Shown here one piece after another: positions 32,101 to 42,271 of a DNA stretch of 64,000 nucleotides. The DNA comes from Heligmosomoides polygyrus polygyrus. Lineage: Eukaryota; Nematoda; Chromadorea; Rhabditida; Heligmosomidae. The DNA lies in assembly GCA_947396885.1 (NCBI GenBank), contig OX377205.1, forward strand, positions 52,064,676 through 52,128,675, read 5' to 3'. Numbering within the stretch: position 1 is the stretch's first letter; every line of letters starts with the position of its first letter. The notes below the pieces were generated by a model, which saw only the letters and a list, made by a program, of their open reading frames with translations, was not told where the DNA came from and ran no database searches. The position numbers and the translations under genes are program-made.

Positions 32101-35100
32101 TTACTTGATAGAAGCACTGGATCGGGTAAATTGCTTCAACCTTTGAGCAATCGCCTAATCTTCCACTTGGGCAAATAACACAGTCTTCCAAAATACACTG
32201 CTGATCGTAGAGCCTATTTCAAAGTAACTGTTGCCTGATGTTGTCCTGCAGTTGTGCCCTTACAATAGCTCTTTGAAGTTCACCACTGACTCTATCGTAG
32301 ATGAATGGTAGAACGAGAAGGATCTTGTGTGCGCGAGATTTATCGTGAGAGTTAGCGTGAGATCTCATATGACTACTTGAAACCCTATAGCCGTTCGAAA
32401 TGGCTATCTGAAGCCAATCGAAAATACTCTTGACGTTCATTGGGGCCAGTACACATACCAACTGCCGTTCGGAATATGTTGCTGGCAACAGCACGTTTAA
32501 GAGCTGTGGGGTGTGCTGACCTTGCGTGAATCAGGAAGTTCTTAGAGCTTGGTTTCCGATATTATTTCACGCTAACTACTCCTCCACCGGACACTTTAAC
32601 TTGCGTGTTTAAATACGCGAGCCAACTATTATTCGGAGTTTCTCGAGTCAGCTCGATGTACTGAGATTGCTCGTTCAGTAACCGGAGACGCTCATCCATC
32701 TCAAATTGTGTCGTTGTTACGATGCAGCGGTCATCTATGTATATGGCCTGAGTTATACTCCCGCGGGAGCATCTGCGGAAGGGCGGGAATCGCGCCGAGA
32801 CTCCTCACCTGGCCAATCGCCGCGCCTCGCCACGCCCGCCTCCGCCGTGCACCATTGGTCCGCGGACGTTCCGCGGATGCTCCCGCGGGAGTATAACAGA
32901 TGCCTATGCAGTACATCAGCGCTGAGCGGTCAAGCACTGGTTGTACAATCCTAATCATAGCAGACAGCAATGGTGCTAATTGTTGACCCATGGCCAATCC
33001 CCTTAGTTAGTTATACGAACCTGACTATTTAAAGATAATGCAATGCAAACACTCTTTGACAAGAATCATGATGTGCGCTTTCGACAATCCAAAGGTGTTT
33101 ATGCCCCCAGGTGCACATCCAACATTTCAGATAGTGCCTGTACGGCTTCACCGCTTTGAACGTTCGTATAAAGCGTCACATCAAATGATTTCATTACACG
33201 GCTTTTACCGAAGCTACAGTTGTGCAATAGTTCAAGAAATTTGCTGGTGCTGGTCAGATTAGAGGGGACATGGGTCAGGAATTGGCTCATGATGCTGTTA
33301 AGGAAGCAAGAAATTCGATCGGTTAGTCCGCCAAAACAGCTGATTATAGGTCTTATTTTGTAAGTGTCCGGCGGGTTGGATTGCAAATCCAACTGGAAAA
33401 GCTTATGCGTTTTTACTAGGCTATAGAAAACCGGGCAGCAATCTTTCCATTTTCAAAGAGCTCGATGGGCGTGAATGACCTTTATTACAAAGTTTTCGTT
33501 CAAAAATTTATTGGGAATGGGTAAGGCTGGGGGCATACGACGCATATGCCATCGCGGCGAGCAGTTAATGACCCATTCGCCGCGCGCGGCCGAGTAGTCA
33601 AAGCAACCTTCGCCGCGACTGCCGCAACTGTGGCGGCTGGCATGCGCGATGGCTTCCCGCGCCTATGGCCTATGTTATACTTCGGCGACGGGGTTGTCGG
33701 CGACGTCGGCGGCAGTGTTACAAGGTTACTACGCAGTGCGTAGCAACCCGCGCAACACAGCGTCGCCGACGCGTCGCCGAAGTATAACATAGGCCTATCG
33801 CGGGTATGGCATACCTTTTCGCGCCGCGCGGTGTCGTAGATCCTGGGAGGATCGCCGTCGCGCTCTCTTGCAGAGCGATGAGCGATGCGACGAACACAGG
33901 GAAGTCCACCTCCTTTTGCATCGCTCTGCAGAACTCATCGCCGTGATAGAATCGCGGCGATGAGTTCTGCAGAGCTAAATTTTTTTTTCAGAGTTAAATT
34001 TCGAACCATGAAACTGGGCTAGCTTTCTTTCCTGTCGAATTCCAGCACGACAACTCGCATTCCAATTGCCTGAGAACGTTTTATTCCAGTCCACAGAAAG
34101 ACATGCAAGGCTGCCTTGAAAGGGAAGGTGGTAGACGACCACTCGCTGATCCTTATTCTCTGTAGCTGTTGTCTAACCAGCTTTTTTATTATAAACGATT
34201 GTTCCTATCCCCAGCGAATAGAAGTCATGCAGAACCGTACCACGTAGCAGTATCAGGCATGACTGAGGTAAAGTGGGGAACAACTGCTAGACTTAAATGG
34301 AAAGGGTAAAACAGTTATGTTTCAATGTAATTGCCACTGGTGGTCATGGTGGGATGTACACAAGCATATAAGGCGCAACCTGAGCAAAACCTGTGACACA
34401 TTTCAAGCGAAAGGCGAAGTAGTTTTGGCCGCCTTGGTGTCCTTTTTCAGTTGTGCGATTGGGTTAGTACATTTAGCCTACGCAATCCAGTCTGAACGCT
34501 GAGGGCTGGCCAAAAGTAACTATGACGCCTGTTACAAAACCAGGAGAGAGTCAAGTGGAAGTTGTGGATGCCTCGAAAATAAGAGAAGGCCGTGGGCATT
34601 TACTGATTAGAAACGAAATATTTTATTACGTTTTCGAAATAGGACAAGTGCAGGAGCAAACTGGCTAGCAATCTAACGCTGCACTCTGTGAGTGAGTAGT
34701 TGGCTGCTATCGTTGAACGACGCTCTTTCATCTCTGGACCCCTTCGAAATTGAAGAAACGACCCTGCTGCAGGTTCTCTTTGTACGGTTAGAAGTGCTAA
34801 ATTCGGATATTGGGCGGTGGTTATTGCTAGATACTGGACTATTAAGCAGCATATGCTTAACTAGCTTCCTGAAGCTGGTTATCTATTATTTTGTTTTCGA
34901 GGATAACGAATGGCGTTAGTTAATTCCTGCTTTGAGTGCGACGCGCTACCACGCGTAGTCAATCATTTCCACTTCATACTGCACCCTTCCCAACTCACAC
35001 TGGACTTCTATCAAATCGAATAGAACGTCCAGCAATTCAAATTGGACACGTATTAAGAATGTCAGGCAATATGCCTTCTGTTTGAAATCTCATCAACAAA

Positions 35101-38100
35101 ATTCAGAAAGGCGGAAAACTTTCGGAGTGTCAAACGGTAGACACGTGCTATTCGCTCACTAAGTAGATAATACTTGTTGGGTTCTTTGTACAGAACCTAT
35201 TTTTGTGGTTATGGCTTGCGCTTCCGCTTGTTTTTCCTAGATCATAAATTCGTATGAAAGCTCAAGGCTAGCTGGGTTCTTCGCTGGAGATTTCTATCAG
35301 TTTCACGTCACCGAATCTTGAAAGAACGTATGGCTAGTATTGGTTTCCAAGACTGCTGTCGAGTAAATTGCTTAGTGTTTATTTCTAGCCATAGACTTTT
35401 CTGACGTATCATCTTGAATTCCCGCAAACCACGTGTATTTCTGCCACCTACCAACGATGGTCGAAAATTTTAAGAATTTTTTCCAGAAAACAGTCGAGTT
35501 CACCAGAAATCAGACAATCATTTGAGTTGTTTATTGTATATAAATATTTACCTCTCCCAGTAACAAGCGCTTTTATATAGCTAGAGATGCGATCATGCTC
35601 GGAGGGTTTTACGTCTTCGAAGCCAATACGTAAATTTCTGCCGTTTACATCATACTACTCAATTGAAGGAATTATGTGCATTGTAGTTTTTGAGTTGGAG
35701 AAAAGAGAAGTCTTAGAGATCACTCCTTAGCTCGATTAATTTCCCTGTTACATCTACTTGAGAGCGTGTAGCGCAATTGGAGGAGGTGCCGGCTGTTGCG
35801 TGCAGCCGATACCAGGTTCTTGGATCTTACTTCCCGCCCAGGCCAACTAAGCCTTCCTTCCCTCCGGCGTTGTGAATTGGTACCAGACTTGCCTGGGAAG
35901 GATAAAGCGCTGACTTGTTCGTCGCCTGGCCGCCGCAAGTCATGCTATAGACCAAGTACGCAATCAAATCTTCTTCACGACATCTCGTGGAGGTAGAATG
36001 CGCGGGGCATCTCAAAAAGGGTTAGGTAACATCGTCCTTTATCCTTATCCTCATTACATCTACTGATCCCTTTAACTCAGAAAATTGTGGGACTTCTACC
36101 TCGTGAAAAGAAACGCTTTGGTTATTTCAAGGAAAAGGTCGTAGTGAAGGAGGGTGGTGTGCTTGGGGATTTTAACCACTACTTTGAAATGACAAAAATC
36201 GCCTCACTTTAGCGGTCCATTGAAGTATAAATGCAAAACGATGTGGTTCGCTGGACTAACAGTCCCATGATTAGGGAACGAACTGTTGCAGTCAGGAGGG
36301 GTTCTTCACCATTGTTTGCATATTTCACCCGCCTCTCGCCTGAACGCGAGGGTTTGGCGAGCAGTTTAACGGATGACACGAAGCTGTGGAGAAATTCGTG
36401 AGTATCGCTAGGTGCTTCTGAGTTGATTCCCTAATGCGTCCTGTTTTTCGTCAGTAGCCTTCCTCACGAGTGGCCAGCAAACCAAGGACGAGTTCTGGTC
36501 CCTGCTTTATAAGAAGACAGCGGAAGTGCCGTCACAAGACATGATTGTTGTAGCAGATGACCTTAATGGTCACGTCGGAGCAACGAAAGATGGTTACAGC
36601 TGTCATGGTGGTTTCGGCTATGGGTCACGCAACGCCGATGGTGAGCGTATACTTGAGTATGCAGACTCACACGACCTCACCATCGTGAACACCAAATTTC
36701 GAAAGCGTTTCCCACCTCATCTCGTTTTATAGCGGGAACGCCAAAACGCAGATTGACTATGTCCTTATTATGCGTCGCGACCAAGGTCTTGTCACAGACG
36801 CGAAGACCGTGCCGTATGAGACGGTTGCCACGCAAAACCGTCCATTGATCTGCTCGCTGATCACACCTCCGAGGTGTAAACGTGTTGAGCGATGCGGGTC
36901 GCCTAGAATCAAATGGTGGCGACTGAAAGAAAAGGAAGCGGCGGTCATTTCTCGCATTCGGTAAACCTGGAAGGATGCTCCCGATGCGATAACTCGGGCT
37001 GCGCGCCTCGAACTCGGCACAACGAAGCCTGGACGGCGTTGGGTGGACAAGCAGGCTTCGCTGTGGACTGACGATGTCAGAGAGAAGGTCAGGGAAAAGA
37101 AACGGCTATACCACGTATTTATGGGTGATAAAACAGTCGATAATTGGCGGAAATATCGAGAAGCGAAGAAAGCGGCAAAGAAGGCAGTGGCCGGTGCTAA
37201 AGCCGCACACTACGCTGATGTGAGTGAAAAACTGGAGACACGCGATGGCGAGCGTTATCTTTACCGCCTCGCCAAAGCCGGCTGTCGCGAAGCAGAAGAC
37301 ATCGAGAAGTTCTTTGGCATTAACGACGAGAACGGTCATCTTCGGATGGATCGTAAGAGGGCTGTGAAGAGATGGCGCGAATACTTCGAGGAAATCTCTA
37401 GTGTTGAGTTTGAACATCCTGCTGTTCCTTTTGCATCACCTGTATACGGTCCCTTTCAGAAGATCACAGTGAGCGAAACCGAAGCAGCTCTGAAGAAGAT
37501 GAAGTCAGGCAAAGCCACTGGTCCCGATGACCTGCCAGCTGACCTGTGGAAGTCGAAAGGCTGGTGCCCTGCTGACTGGCTGACTGAGTTTTTCAATCAG
37601 GTTGTTGCTGAGAAGAAAGTGCCTGAGGGTTGGCAGCAAAGCACGACTATTCCGATTTGGAAGAAGAAGGGCAGTCCTGCAGAGTGCGCTAGTTACCGTC
37701 CAATTCGCCTTCTTTCGCACACTATGAAAAGCTTTGAGCGAATTGTCAATGGACGCATTCGGGATGTCGTTCAGCTTTCCAATAATCAGTGTGGTTTCGT
37801 TACCGGCATGGATGCAATTACACGCGATCTCCAAAGGGCAGCTCCTTGGACGTTGCTGTATGCCGATGACGTCATGCTTGCATGCGAAGACAAAGCAGAG
37901 CTCGAGCGACAGGCACAGGCGTGGTGCGATCGCTTAGCATTGTTCGGACTCAAGCTAAAGGTCGAAAAGACGGAATACTTGACGACGAATGTGAATGAGC
38001 ATGGATCCATTAAGATCAATGGTACTGAGATCCCACGAGTTACATCTTTCAAGTATCTTGGATCTACAGTCACGTCCGATGGCAGTCTAAAGTTGGAGGT

Positions 38101-41100
38101 GAACGCATGTGTGAGTGCAGCCTGGTCCAAATGGCGTTCGTTGACTGGGGTGCTTTGCGACAAGACAATACCTGAGTACCTCAAGTCAAAGGTGTATAGA
38201 GCAGTCGTCCGCCCAGTAGCGACGTACGGTGCTGAGTGCTGGCCCGTGACGAAGGAAATTGAAAGCCGCCTCAGTGTAATGGAGACGAAAATGCTAAGGT
38301 GAACGGCTGGACTAACGCGATTGGACCGCGTTCGCAATGAAACCATGCGACGAAGGTTCGGTGTCGCCTCGATAGCTGACAAGTTGCGTGAAGCACGTCT
38401 ACAATGGTATGGTACGTCCTTCGCGCTAACGACGACACCGTGTGTAAGATTGGCCTGAATCTTGAAGTCCCTGGAAAACGGCGCAGAGGACGCCCGAAAC
38501 GACGTTGGCTAGATACGTTGCATATGGACTTGAAGTTAGCTGGTGTCCATCCCGACCAAGCGTTTGATCGAGAGAAGTGGCGTCACCAGACCAGAAGAGC
38601 GGACCCCGCCACCAAGCGGGACAAACGCTATTGAAAATGGTGATGATGATGATGAGCAGCAGACGGTTGATAACCCCAGAGATAGTCATCGCGACCAATT
38701 TGGGTGAAAAAAAGCTCGGATGTTTGCAGCCCAGATTATTCCACTTGGTTCTTCCCAACGACTGCCGCTCATGTGCCAACTGGCCTTCCGTAGAACTATG
38801 ACTCTCCCACCAACATGTCTGGTACTAAAGTAGCACTGCTCATGCTCTAGAGTGAATTTCTTCGAAAAAGACATCGCGAGGAAACCGGACAGGAAAGAGC
38901 GAGCGGTGGCCGAAGAAGTACGAAGAATGTCAGGCTCCATGTCCATCTATTTGCCTTCACTGTCCTTCCCACTTCAGTGATCATCTCGATCTATGGATCC
39001 TACAAAAGCAAGATGAACACGCGATTACCTTCACACGACCAGTGTTGTATCTTTTCCAGACAAGTTCGGTGCGAGGCAACCCACGTCGCCATGTTAGAAC
39101 GCTTAGTTGGCCCGTGTGCGAACTAAGATTAGGAACTACTCGGGGTGAACACGGCCACCCTCGTCTTCTGCTGTCCGCGCTTTTATGCGCTGCTCTGTTC
39201 TAAGTGGAGGAATCTGAAGGGTCACAAGCATTCGTTTTTGAGCAAAGCGTTGTACCTGTAAAACTCATGCTCGCAGTCTCCACGCTCTAATGCTCTTGGG
39301 AACCGTTGCCGATGAGTGGGAACATAAGGATAAGGATAAAGGACGGCGTTATTCAATCCCTTCTGGGATGCGCCAGCGCATTCCACTTCTAAGGATGTCG
39401 TGGAGGCGACATGAATGCGTATTTGGCCATACAATGACTTGCGGTGGCCAGCCGATGTACAAGTCAGCGCTTCATCCTTCCCAGACAAGTCTGGTACCAA
39501 TTCACCGACCCCGGAGGGATGGAAGGCTTGGTCGGCCTGGGCGGGAAATCCGAACCAGGAACCTGGTATCGGGTGCACGCGACAGTCGCGCCTCCTCCGA
39601 CTGCGCTACACGCGCCCAGTGGGAACATAAATGAGGATAAAGCGACATTTTTAGAGGTTTGTTTCTAGAAAACTAGACATCAAGGATCGCAGCGCGTTTT
39701 AAAATCAAGAAGCTTTTTGAGCTGAAGACTGTTCGTTAGCTTTCAATGTTGTAAAGCTCTATTAGAGTAGAAAGCTGATGTTGAATGCATCTGCCAGCCA
39801 ACTCTGGCTAGCTGCAAGGCAAAAGGCAACTTATACTCACAATCGCGGGAGATACGTTCGACATCTATAGTATTTCAAGCATAATATTATATGATGCATA
39901 ATATTTTTGGATTGAACGAAACTCCTCACACTAGCTATGAGAAATAATTGCCGTAAGCTCCTGTTCTGTCTGGTAGCTGAAGAAGGGTTCCGGGTGGGAA
40001 TTACACTCAGGGAAGGGCTGGTGTACTAAGCGGGCTGGTGTCCGCTGCACACCGGCAAGGTATCATATAACGGGTAAATTAGATCAGCCAGACCCGAGGT
40101 TCTTTCCCTCGTCGGTTTGTGTGAGTGCTCCGCGATCATATGCCATCACGGATCGGTCACCAGACCGCTAAGTACCAGGGCTAGTACTTTGTGTGTAGCA
40201 AGGCTGCGCTGAGTTTCGTAGAATCACTAGGTTTGGGATTGCGTTCATGAACTTTGTTATATCACTTTTTTTCAAAAGCTATGACCACTTTAGGGCTGAA
40301 GAAGAGGAGAAAAATGGATTGAACCGGAGGCATCTCATCAAACTGAACTTGTTCGAAATGAGGGTGGACGTTCCTTAGCGATGATGCGCTTTTTATCCTG
40401 GCTGCTGCAGTTGTCATTGATAAATCTTCGTGGAGCGCAGCCGAAGGAGGTGTCGGCTGTCGCGTGCATCCAATATCAGGTTTCCACGCTTTCCTTTCCT
40501 GCAGAGTGAACTGGTCCCGGTCTCGTCTTAGATGGATAAAATACTGACTTCTACATCGGCTGGCCAGCACAAATCATTGTATGGACCAAATACTGTTCGG
40601 ACTACTTCCATCGCGTAGAAACGGAGTGCGCGACGCATCCAAAAAGGGATTGAATAACGCCGTTCTTTATTATTTATCCATTTAGCTTTGTGGATAAAAC
40701 GAAACTAGTAGTATGAAGTATCTCCTTTTAGTTAGTGTACAGCGATCGCAAGTGATAGAATTGTTCCAGAAAAATAATTACGTCTTCGCCTGTAATCGCT
40801 TCAAGTTAACCTTTGCGGCAAAGAATCGTCGGACAGCTTTGTCCGACATTGTTTCGAAGGAGTTAAAGTTCAACTGGAAGCGTTTAGCGAGGTCAAAGTA
40901 TTTTTGGATATCAAAGATTTTCGTGAAAATTCTCTGTACAAGCTGTTGTAGAAAACGGTCACAGTGGAATGGTCATAATACTGTTAACGTTTTAGCTGCA
41001 GGAATGTGTTTACGTTGAAGATAAGTATGCATTTTCCTATGTGTTCTGCAAGAACATAGTGGTCTAATACATTATGTTTCCTTTATTTACAGTTTAAGGG

Positions 41101-42271
41101 CTGTTTTCATGGTTTTTTGTAGGTCTGCAGTTCACAGGGGCAGAAGCACAAAACAAAACAACAGTGGAATCGACGCGCAACACCACCTCAACGGCACCTA
41201 CACTATTAACTAAATGAATTTCGAGGCCTGCGGGCTTGCTGCGTAATGTGATGTCTTCGTTAAATACGCCGGAAAAATAATATTAGTGTGTGGTTTAAAA
41301 TAGGCAAAATATTCCATTAACGAAAGGATATGAGTCCTATGAATACCCGAATAGTAGAATGCTTTTTGGGACATCCACTTTAGGCAAGCCTTGACGATAA
41401 AAACAATTTGATACGAATTACGTCCAGCTTGAGTTTGTCTATTTATTTATTGACGTGCAGCGCACAACGTGAGGTAGAAGGCAAAAAGAACATAGATGTG
41501 AAATTAGCGAAAGCTCTCCTATTACGAAAGCCGTGTGAGAAAAAGAGAAGCTGCTAACATATGCAAACAACGTATGCATCAAATTTAATATAACATATTG
41601 CGGACAATCAAGGAAGGCTTGAACAGACAGCCCTAGGATATCCTTACTTTCAGTTAGTATTTTGTTGAATTATTGTAGATTTCTATATGGACTGGAAGAT
41701 GCTATGTTTGGTTTCGAAAGTACCAACCCGCTTAATTTTGGAGCAGTGTATATCTATTTTACGAACTGATTGAGATCTGTTGTAAACGCACCTTCGATAG
41801 CCATCCGTTCAACATAGACTTGGTTATCTGGAATTCCTTGCAAGTGCGGTACTTGTTTTGCCCATTCCTCTGGTAGTAGTCGATTACCATCAGCTTGAAT
41901 TCTCTCGGATACGACATTCTGTTGCAGCCAGCAGACGCAGCCAGTTTCAGCGCGATCCACCCGGCGTTGATGTTTCCCTCAGTACAGGTCGGCAGAAGAG
42001 GCAGCGAGTCAGTTGAGGTCATCTCGGCTTGGCTGCCATTGTGAATGACCGTTTTGCGAGACTGGGCGGAAAGGTCCAAAGGAATTTCGTCGGTAGCTGC
42101 GTGGAGAGTAGGACGAAGTGGTGTGGGCCGGATCAGGCTGCTGGTTGATGAGGAGGTCTCAGGGCTGTGCTGGTCGGAAGAGTGGCTCGTGCTGGCCTGG
42201 TAGAGCGTCTCGTAGGCCGACAAGAGCTGCACGGTAGCGTGCTCGAAGGAGCGAAAGTCGAGGGGGTACAT
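26170..42271 (-). CDS. psq/CENP-B-type DNA-binding protein with CtBP motif (two exons)
   Basis: Predicted coding exons run 42271-41792 and 27045-26170 on the minus strand, giving 451 residues. Exon 1 ends at a GTGCGT donor after a complete codon and exon 2 starts after TTCTTTCAG, so the phase is kept and the join falls inside a helix-turn-helix domain. Features: PLDLS at residues 64-68, the canonical CtBP-binding motif; a psq/Brinker-like HTH, residues about 119-160; a CENP-B-type HTH at 178-243 ([19 protein letters not shown]); an acidic Ser/Thr linker; a second N-terminal HTH and CENP-B-type pair at about 280-400 ([19 protein letters not shown]). There is no DDE domain, so this looks like a domesticated transposase-derived transcription factor. 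The ATG is preceded by an AACAG acceptor-like site. The 14.7-kb intron is full of mobile DNA. Function is inferred from motifs only. Confidence 0.75.
27479..28320 (+). repeat. composite minisatellite element, copy A
   Basis: Matches 49555-50930. Shared landmarks are GATGAGGCGTATCTCAC (inverted in the other copy), AATACGTGTCACCGAC, GGACCTCTAGGGTGGACCAG, then CCTAGATGTTAGCGAATCTT and AAGTGCGAGACACGCCG at the end. Between them lie G-rich tandem units of the type AGGGGACCAGTAAG. The small frames it contains are not convincing genes. Confidence 0.7.
28376..28536. mobile_element. Tourist-like MITE, TTA target duplication
   Basis: 161 bp. The left end is GGCCTCTGTTATACTCCCGC, the right end mirrors it as GCGGGAGTATAACACTGGCC, and TTA flanks both sides (28373-28375, 28537-28539). 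A smaller relative, GGCCTATGTTATA to TATAACACATGCC, abuts it at 28321-28372. Confidence 0.8.
28790..29005. repeat. minisatellite with GACGTCGTCCAACGTGCGT units
   Basis: At least four imperfect units containing GACGTCGTCCAACGTGCGT followed by GATTCAGAAGAA-like sequence. The reverse complement of this unit makes up much of 47488-48640. Confidence 0.6.
29064..29111 (+). repeat. (CT)n microsatellite
   Basis: About 24 CT repeats. Runs of 12-13 G occur close by at 29020 and 29158. These tracts are likely length-polymorphic. Confidence 0.95.
29200..31559. other. intron DNA, no gene recognised
   Basis: Inside the large intron of the CENP-B-type gene. Sequence at 30840-31010 matches the left arm region of foldback element 3 (57280-57440), with shared GAGACCCCTTATCCC-like and GTCAAGCAAGTCAGAAACC-like words, so a degraded relative is present. 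The rest is unassigned. Confidence 0.45.
31820..31868. mobile_element. 49-bp perfect-hairpin MITE, TTA target duplication
   Basis: 22-bp arms beginning GGCCTTTGTTATACCACCGC are perfectly inverted around a CCCCC loop, flanked by TTA at 31817-31819 and 31869-31871. It is a minimal member of the GGCC...GTTATAC family. Confidence 0.85.
32219..33480 (-). pseudogene. Penelope-type reverse transcriptase fragment
   Basis: The clearest frame is 33392-33099, containing [30 protein letters not shown] and [10 protein letters not shown]. It resumes near 32990 with MGQQLAP and, after the [16 protein letters not shown] then SQYIELTRE. The final part (32494-32219) lies in another frame. The catalytic palm pieces are present but separated, so it is non-functional. 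It is not host coding sequence. Confidence 0.7.
32745..32904. mobile_element. Tourist-like MITE inserted in the Penelope RT
   Basis: 160 bp, left end GGCCTGAGTTATACTCCCGC, right end inverted, TAT duplications at 32742-32744 and 32905-32907. Internal sequence closely resembles the 28376-28536 copy. It interrupts the RT just before the YIDD codons. Confidence 0.8.
33667..33795. mobile_element. Tourist-like MITE, TAT target duplication
   Basis: 129 bp, ends GGCCTATGTTATACTTCGGC and its inverse, flanked by TAT at 33664-33666 and 33796-33798. The arms contain CGGCGACG words also seen in the 28321 relative. Confidence 0.8.
33923..33975. repeat. perfect 21-bp-arm hairpin
   Basis: GCTCTGCAGAACTCATCGCC (plus G) at 33923-33943 is exactly inverted at 33955-33975, with an 11-base loop. 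The word AGAGCGATGAGCGATGCG nearby suggests it lies at the end of a larger GC-rich inverted element. Confidence 0.7.
33976..35747. other. intron DNA, no gene recognised
   Basis: AT-rich sequence within the 14.7-kb intron, without recognised repeats or coding exons. Confidence 0.4.
35759..36053 (+). mobile_element. SINE copy 2 (full length)
   Basis: About 295 bp between TTACATCTACT duplications (35748-35758, 36054-36064). The 5' part is tRNA-like (GTGTAGCGCAATTGG as A-box region, then CCAGGTTCTTGGATC as B-box region). The body has CCAGACTTGCCTGGGAAGGAT and GCCGCAAGTCATGCTATAG, and the tail is TCCTTTATCCTTATCC. This structure fits a tRNA-derived SINE moved by a LINE. Confidence 0.85.
36466..36964 (+). 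pseudogene. RTE endonuclease remnant
   Basis: Shows [28 protein letters not shown] and, after a frame change near 36713, [10 protein letters not shown] and [17 protein letters not shown]. These are the C-terminal motifs of the RTE endonuclease. In the first motif, the usual G of AGDLN is D. The N-terminal catalytic part is missing and TAA at 36962 ends the frame. Confidence 0.8.
36965..38302 (+). pseudogene. RTE reverse transcriptase with internal deletion
   Basis: The frame holds the RT fingers ([45 protein letters not shown]), then jumps directly to [12 protein letters not shown] and the thumb ([28 protein letters not shown]). In intact RTE proteins about 100 residues with palm motif A separate these parts. 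Here they are lost near 37815-37845 while the frame stays open. An enzyme lacking motif A cannot be active. Confidence 0.85.
38303..38634 (+). pseudogene. RTE C-terminal remnant
   Basis: After the TGA at 38300 the frame reads [17 protein letters not shown], then shifts near 38411 into [34 protein letters not shown] and [10 protein letters not shown]. This is the conserved RTE C-terminal tail. Confidence 0.85.
38662..39314. other. intron DNA, no gene recognised
   Basis: Lies between the RTE tail and SINE copy 3 inside the 14.7-kb intron. Nothing recognisable. Confidence 0.4.
39328..39617 (-). mobile_element. SINE copy 3 (full length, inverted)
   Basis: 290 bp flanked by a 13-bp duplication AGTGGGAACATAA (39315-39327 and 39618-39630). 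The plus strand begins with the tail complement GGATAAGGATAAAGGAC and ends with the tRNA-like head. It is the best-preserved copy. Confidence 0.9.
40430..40680 (+). mobile_element. SINE copy 4 (diverged)
   Basis: Same order of blocks as copy 2: tRNA-like head with GGAGCGCAGCCGAAGGAGG, TGACTTCTACATCGGCTGGCC, and GGGATTGAATAACGCCG before a TTTATTATTTATCC tail. More mutated, and no clear target duplication. Confidence 0.7.
40681..41791. other. AT-rich intron DNA, no gene recognised
   Basis: Start of the large intron of the CENP-B-type gene (minus strand). Short frames only. Confidence 0.4.
41792..42271 (-). CDS. exon 1 of the CENP-B-type gene
   Basis: 160 codons from ATG 42271-42269 to a G|GTGCGT donor at 41792/41791. 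It encodes the low-complexity N-terminus, the PLDLS motif and the first helix-turn-helix ([13 protein letters not shown] to LNGWLSK). Reading past the donor soon gives a stop, which supports splicing here. Confidence 0.75.

Larger units (their letters stand above)
31560..33480 (-). mobile_element. Penelope-like element remnant A
   Basis: Minus-strand retroelement with an RT segment (33480-32220) and a terminal region at 31560-31700 containing GCCTGACATTTCGACTTTTC and CTTCAGAGGCCTGATC, the kind of pseudo-LTR sequence also found at 48655-48730. RT motifs include [19 protein letters not shown] and YIDD. Later part reads VLPFIYDRV and [11 protein letters not shown], typical of the region between RT and the GIY-YIG endonuclease. 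It is broken by stops and by a MITE at 32745-32904. Confidence 0.75.
36460..38661 (+). mobile_element. RTE-type non-LTR retrotransposon (defective)
   Basis: A 5'-truncated LINE ending in a (TGA)n-rich tail at 38641-38656, as is usual for RTE elements. It contains part of the apurinic endonuclease, the reverse transcriptase and the C-terminal RGRP / [13 protein letters not shown] tail. Frame breaks: a shift near 36713 in the endonuclease, TAA at 36962, TGA at 38300 in place of a Trp codon, and a shift near 38411. It sits in sense relative to apr-1 and antisense to the CENP-B-type gene whose intron holds it. Confidence 0.9.
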
